Assembly: GCA_937893115.1 (NCBI GenBank)
Contig: CALBGK010000070.1
Coordinates: forward strand, 1 to 6,655
Length of the DNA: 6,655 bases
Source of the DNA: an uncultured Erysipelotrichaceae bacterium
GTDB lineage: Bacteria > Bacillota_I > Bacilli_A > Erysipelotrichales > Erysipelotrichaceae
Reading direction: 5' to 3'
Shown: positions 5,421 through 6,655 of the stretch, piece after piece
Layout: the number at the start of each line of letters is the position of its first letter
How positions within the stretch are numbered: the first letter of the stretch is position 1
Notes under the pieces: generated by a model
Databases searched by the model: none
Told to the model about the DNA's origin: nothing
The model's input: only the letters and a program-made list of their open reading frames with translations
Translations under genes and position numbers: made by a program

Positions 5421-6655
5421 TCATCCTCCATAATTTATAAACGCATCATAAGATGTGTCTTTTACCTTTTTCTTTTTAACTGTAGGTATTTGATTTAATG
5501 CAAAGTAAGCTATCGCTAAAGCCATAATCAAGTCATCATGTGCCCCTTCAGCAGCTTGTGGCTTACCTTTTATTCTTACAAATGATAAGGCTTCTTGCAG
5601 CGTGTCTTTATCATTAATTAAGTTTATGTTTTCTCTCATAATCTCCACCAAATTAGATACAATAGCTGGTCTTGTTGTGCCATTGGTTAAAAAGCCAAAA
5701 GACTTCCTAATCTTTTTAATAGCTGTATCAAATACTTCTCTAATGTATAGATAAGGGTAGCCTAATCTTTGTAATTCCATATTTGGATATGTAGAAAAGT
5801 TTACTTCGATAGCTATAAGTGACTTGTAATACATACCCAGACAATACATTTGCTTGGTATATAAGTCTTCATCAAGTCTAGCTCTATAGGTCGCTAATTG
5901 CTTGCCTGTTCTAGATAATACTTGAGCAGTGAAGTAATCTTGCCCTTCGCCTGCTGTATCTCCGCCTAAAACCGTATAGTCACCGCTAGGGAGTTCGTAT
6001 ATCTTTAATGGCCCCTTATCGTCTTTGACGAACTTTATATTAGTAATATGTAATCCATCATAATCATATTTAAAATAACCAGTCTTAAGTGGAGATTTAA
6101 GACTTGCAAGTCTACTCATCACTATTTCGGTATTAAATACACTATCACCACTTGTGATAAAGGCTTCTTCTGGTGAAATAGGATACTCTTGCCTAAACTT
6201 TAATTCATCACCATTACACTTGTTGTTTATAGCCCATCTTCGCCATGCTATTTGTTCATTTGAAAGATTGTACTTTTTCTTGATGCTTTTCTCGTATTTA
6301 GTTAGTTTAAAACCATCATATGGTTTAACATATTCATTATCTAAATACCACGGAAAGAATAAAGGTGTAAAATCACTAACACCTTCAACCGCTCTTTGCC
6401 ATTCGTTATAGAAGAAATTAAACCCATTAGCTGTAGATTCGATTACTACCAGAGTCTCATTATCATCTGGAACTGTCTGGAGAATCGCTATCATCGCTTC
6501 TTCTGGATTATCCCAAAAGGCAACTTCCGACAAGTGCAGATACCTGAATGTAGAAGATCTGGCGCCTTCACCGACTGTCATAACTTTAATTGATGAATCT
6601 AAGCCAGTACCTTCTTGATTATTAAACTCTAGCTTTTTAGCGTTGGAATACTTTT
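5421..6655 (-). CDS. terL: Terminase large subunit, partial at 5' end
   Basis: This is the DNA-packaging motor. Its N-terminal ATPase drives DNA into the procapsid and its C-terminal RNase H-like nuclease cuts the concatemer. The frame is open through the right edge of the window (411 full codons up to the stop TGA at 5423-5421). The in-frame ATG at 6581-6579 is therefore internal: codons upstream of it read smoothly into the Walker B strand. Numbering from that Met, Walker B is RYLHLSEVAFW (13-23, acidic Glu19) and the coupling motif is ESTANG (48-53). Nuclease acidic residues are Asp208 in GGDTAGEGQD, Glu259 in IAIEVNF, and Asp349-Asp350 in GAHDDLIMALA. All three nuclease positions are present, so the nuclease looks intact. 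Walker A and the adenine-binding region lie outside the window. The C-terminus is Lys-rich (369-374). The gene is followed 1 base later by the small membrane protein. The small terminase subunit is not in view. Confidence 0.95.
   Translation of the reverse strand, partial: KYSNAKKLEFNNQEGTGLDSSIKVMTVGEGARSSTFRYLHLSEVAFWDNPEEAMIAILQTVPDDNETLVVIESTANGFNFFYNEWQRAVEGVSDFTPLFFPWYLDNEYVKPYDGFKLTKYEKSIKKKYNLSNEQIAWRRWAINNKCNGDELKFRQEYPISPEEAFITSGDSVFNTEIVMSRLASLKSPLKTGYFKYDYDGLHITNIKFVKDDKGPLKIYELPSGDYTVLGGDTAGEGQDYFTAQVLSRTGKQLATYRARLDEDLYTKQMYCLGMYYKSLIAIEVNFSTYPNMELQRLGYPYLYIREVFDTAIKKIRKSFGFLTNGTTRPAIVSNLVEIMRENINLINDKDTLQEALSFVRIKGKPQAAEGAHDDLIMALAIAYFALNQIPTVKKKKVKDTSYDAFINYGG
5425..5429 (-). 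promoter_or_regulatory. SD site that sets the start of the small membrane protein
   Basis: GGAGG on the minus strand lies 5 bases before the ATG at 5419, within the final codons of the terminase gene. It overlaps the alternative ATG at 5431, which has only AT-rich sequence upstream. This decides the start in favour of 5419 and suggests coupling to terminase translation. Confidence 0.8.

Noticed and set aside
6579..6581. ATG at 6581 as the true start of the terminase
   Set aside because: The frame continues without a stop to the window edge, and Walker B begins only 12 residues after this Met; a terminase needs the Walker A region before it.
6154..6593. Two plus-strand open frames (6154-6411 and 6396-6593) across the terminase gene
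   Set aside because: They are antisense to conserved terminase motifs, including Walker B and the coupling motif, so they are shadows of that gene.
1..6655. Recoded genetic code (TAG or TGA read as an amino acid), as in some gut phages
   Set aside because: TAG, TGA and TAA each end a gene at the expected length next to the start of the following gene, and the long conserved genes read through in the standard code.
1..6655. CRISPR arrays, tRNA genes, insertion sequences or attachment sites
   Set aside because: No spaced direct repeats, cloverleaf-like segment, transposase frame or terminal inverted repeats were seen, and nearly every base is inside a structural gene.

Overview
The window is part of the virion assembly (head and packaging) module of a tailed double-stranded DNA phage or prophage. 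All supported genes lie on the minus strand, so the transcriptional order runs from position 6655 down to position 1. The DNA is AT-rich, the genes are packed end to end, and most starts have a strong AGGAGG-type Shine-Dalgarno (SD) site. This fits a phage of a low-GC Bacillota host, but nothing here fixes the host genus or shows whether the phage is lytic or integrated. All three standard stop codons end genes at sensible places (TGA for terL and the small membrane protein, TAG for the capsid gene, TAA for the others), so there is no sign of stop-codon recoding.

In order of transcription the layout is: terminase large subunit (its N-terminal part with Walker A lies off the right edge); a 63-residue single-span membrane protein; a 537-residue portal protein; an acidic scaffolding protein of 265 or 255 residues; a 283-residue HK97-fold major capsid protein; an intrinsic terminator-like hairpin directly after the capsid stop codon; a 125-residue head-tail adaptor; and a tail hub/nozzle-like protein of at least 520 residues that runs off the left edge. 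No stretch longer than about 40 bases lacks a gene.

The proteins form one assembly pathway. Scaffold and capsid co-assemble on the dodecameric portal to build the procapsid, and the terminase docks on the portal to pump and cut DNA. The adaptor and hub protein then close the vertex and start the tail. A large hub-type protein directly after one adaptor, with no tail-tube or tape-measure gene between, suggests a short-tailed (P22/T7-like, podovirus) plan. The separate scaffold gene and the lack of a prohead protease between portal and capsid fit a scaffold that is not cleaved by a locally encoded protease.

Expression control is visible in places. SD sites of downstream genes lie inside the ends of upstream genes, two gene pairs overlap by 20-23 bases, and the capsid gene is followed by a hairpin plus T-tract that should lower transcription of the adaptor and tail genes. 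I did not find an unknown defence or mobile system. The points most worth a second look are the capsid-terminal attenuator, the membrane protein between terminase and portal, and the start and leader of the scaffold gene.
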